From NCBI GenBank assembly GCA_003457065.1, contig DMJQ01000124.1:8050-15566 (forward strand): a DNA stretch of 7,517 bases. The letters are read 5' to 3'. Made by a program: the position numbers and the translations under genes. The notes beneath the pieces were generated by a model that worked only from the letters and a program-made list of their open reading frames with translations, searched no databases and was not told where the DNA came from. Of the stretch, positions 7,206 through 7,517 are shown in pieces. The first letter of the stretch is position 1, and each line of letters opens with the position of its first letter. The DNA comes from Clostridiales bacterium. Its GTDB lineage: Bacteria > Bacillota > Clostridia > Tissierellales > Sedimentibacteraceae.

Positions 7206-7234
7206 ATTATATCACACTCTTTTTATTTTCGCAA
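7206..7234 (-). promoter_or_regulatory. Sigma-A-type promoter with extended -10, overlapping the rsmB 3' end
   Basis: On the minus strand the -35 TTGCGA (7229-7234, four of six consensus bases) is separated by exactly 17 bases from a perfect -10 TATAAT (7206-7211). TGA stands directly before the -10, giving the extended element TGATATAAT. That same TGA (7212-7214) is the rsmB stop codon. Transcription would start near 7199, leaving a leader of about 60 bases before the rlmN ATG at 7136. This would drive rlmN-stp-prkC-rsgA-rpe-thiN-asnS in addition to any readthrough from rsmB. It is predicted from the sequence only. Confidence 0.72.
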
Positions 7235-7517
7235 TAAAAAAGCCGTCCATACGGTGTATATGCGGATATATTTCAATATAACCGCTTTTTGCGGTTGTGA
7301 AATACTCGTTGATGTTATCCGATATATCTGCCGGTGCAAATTCTTTATGTTTATTTAAAAACTCGTTAACAAGTTCGATATTTTCTTCTTTGTTGGTGCT
7401 GCATGTTGAATAAACCAGCTCGCCGTGAGGTTTTAAATACCTTGAGGCGTTCTCCAGTATTTTGTACTGTAGCTTTCTTATTTCCTTTAAATCCTCGTCC
7501 GTATTTTTATATTTAAT
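7212..7517 (-). CDS. rsmB: 16S rRNA m5C967 methyltransferase RsmB (C-terminal 101 residues)
   Basis: SAM-dependent cytosine-5 methyltransferase of the RsmB/Fmu (Sun) family, acting on helix 31 of 16S rRNA. Only the last 101 codons are inside the window; the frame is open from the edge at 7517 to the TGA at 7212-7214. Visible are the helix KEIRKLQYKILENASRYLKP, then HGELVYSTCSTNKEEN. The TCS in this stretch (visible residues 38-40) is motif VI, which carries the nucleophilic cysteine of the family. The ending, RMDGFFIAKIKRV, is the typical last strand. Motif IV (PCSG) and the N-terminal NusB-like domain would lie outside the window. RsmB directly upstream of rlmN is the usual Firmicutes order, normally preceded by def and fmt. 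No terminator hairpin follows the stop, so rsmB transcripts probably run on into rlmN. Confidence 0.93.
   Translation of the reverse strand: MKYKNTDEDLKEIRKLQYKILENASRYLKPHGELVYSTCSTNKEENIELVNEFLNKHKEFAPADISDNINEYFTTAKSGYIEIYPHIHRMDGFFIAKIKRV
7280..7296 (-). repeat. Perfect 6-bp inverted repeat with 5-base loop inside rsmB
   Basis: The coding strand reads AACCGC-AAAAA-GCGGTT, a perfect six-pair stem with an A5 loop within the codons for Thr-Ala-Lys-Ser-Gly-Tyr of rsmB, about 45 bases before the -35 box. It is not followed by a U-run, so it is not an intrinsic terminator. It may be chance or a modest RNA hairpin. Confidence 0.4.

Noticed and set aside
7137..7211. Intrinsic terminator between rsmB and rlmN
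   Set aside because: No G+C-rich stem followed by a U-run is present on the minus strand; the gap is A+T-rich and better explained as promoter plus leader.

Overview
The window is an A+T-rich stretch of bacterial chromosome in which every recognisable gene reads on the minus strand. Gene content and order (rsmB - rlmN - stp - prkC - rsgA - rpe - thiN) match the conserved Firmicutes housekeeping and Ser/Thr-phosphosignalling cluster. Strong AGGAGG-type ribosome binding sites, the PASTA kinase and the protein sequences point to the Clostridia. A Tissierellales/Sedimentibacter-like organism is my guess, held with low confidence. I see no mobile element, CRISPR array, tRNA or rRNA gene, or sign of recent transfer.

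Layout in the direction of transcription (high to low coordinates): the 3' end of rsmB (7212-7517, cut by the window edge); a 75-nt gap with a strong promoter whose extended -10 overlaps the rsmB stop codon; rlmN (6108-7136); the PP2C phosphatase stp/prpC (5347-6099); the PASTA Ser/Thr kinase prkC (3309-5357); the ribosome-maturation GTPase rsgA (2419-3297); ribulose-phosphate 3-epimerase rpe (1748-2404); thiamine pyrophosphokinase thiN (1112-1747); and asparaginyl-tRNA synthetase asnS (1-1097, lacking its C-terminal part because the window ends). From rlmN to asnS the junctions range from an 11-nt overlap to 14-nt gaps. Each has its own Shine-Dalgarno and none has room for a terminator, so one polycistronic mRNA is the natural reading. 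No stretch over 300 bases is without a gene.

Functionally, the cluster joins rRNA modification (RsmB, RlmN), ribosome assembly (RsgA), tRNA charging (AsnRS) and cofactor/pentose metabolism (ThiN, Rpe) with a reversible phosphorylation pair. PrkC senses the cell wall through three extracellular PASTA repeats, and Stp reverses its action. RsgA, encoded next to PrkC, is a reported PrkC substrate in Bacillus subtilis, so the neighbourhood may be regulatory as well as positional.

This is mostly ordinary conserved core genome; I found no convincing new system. The points worth a second look are the stop codon/promoter overlap upstream of rlmN, asnS sitting where B. subtilis has spoVM-rpmB, the domain after the PASTA repeats of PrkC, and two start-codon corrections (stp and prkC).
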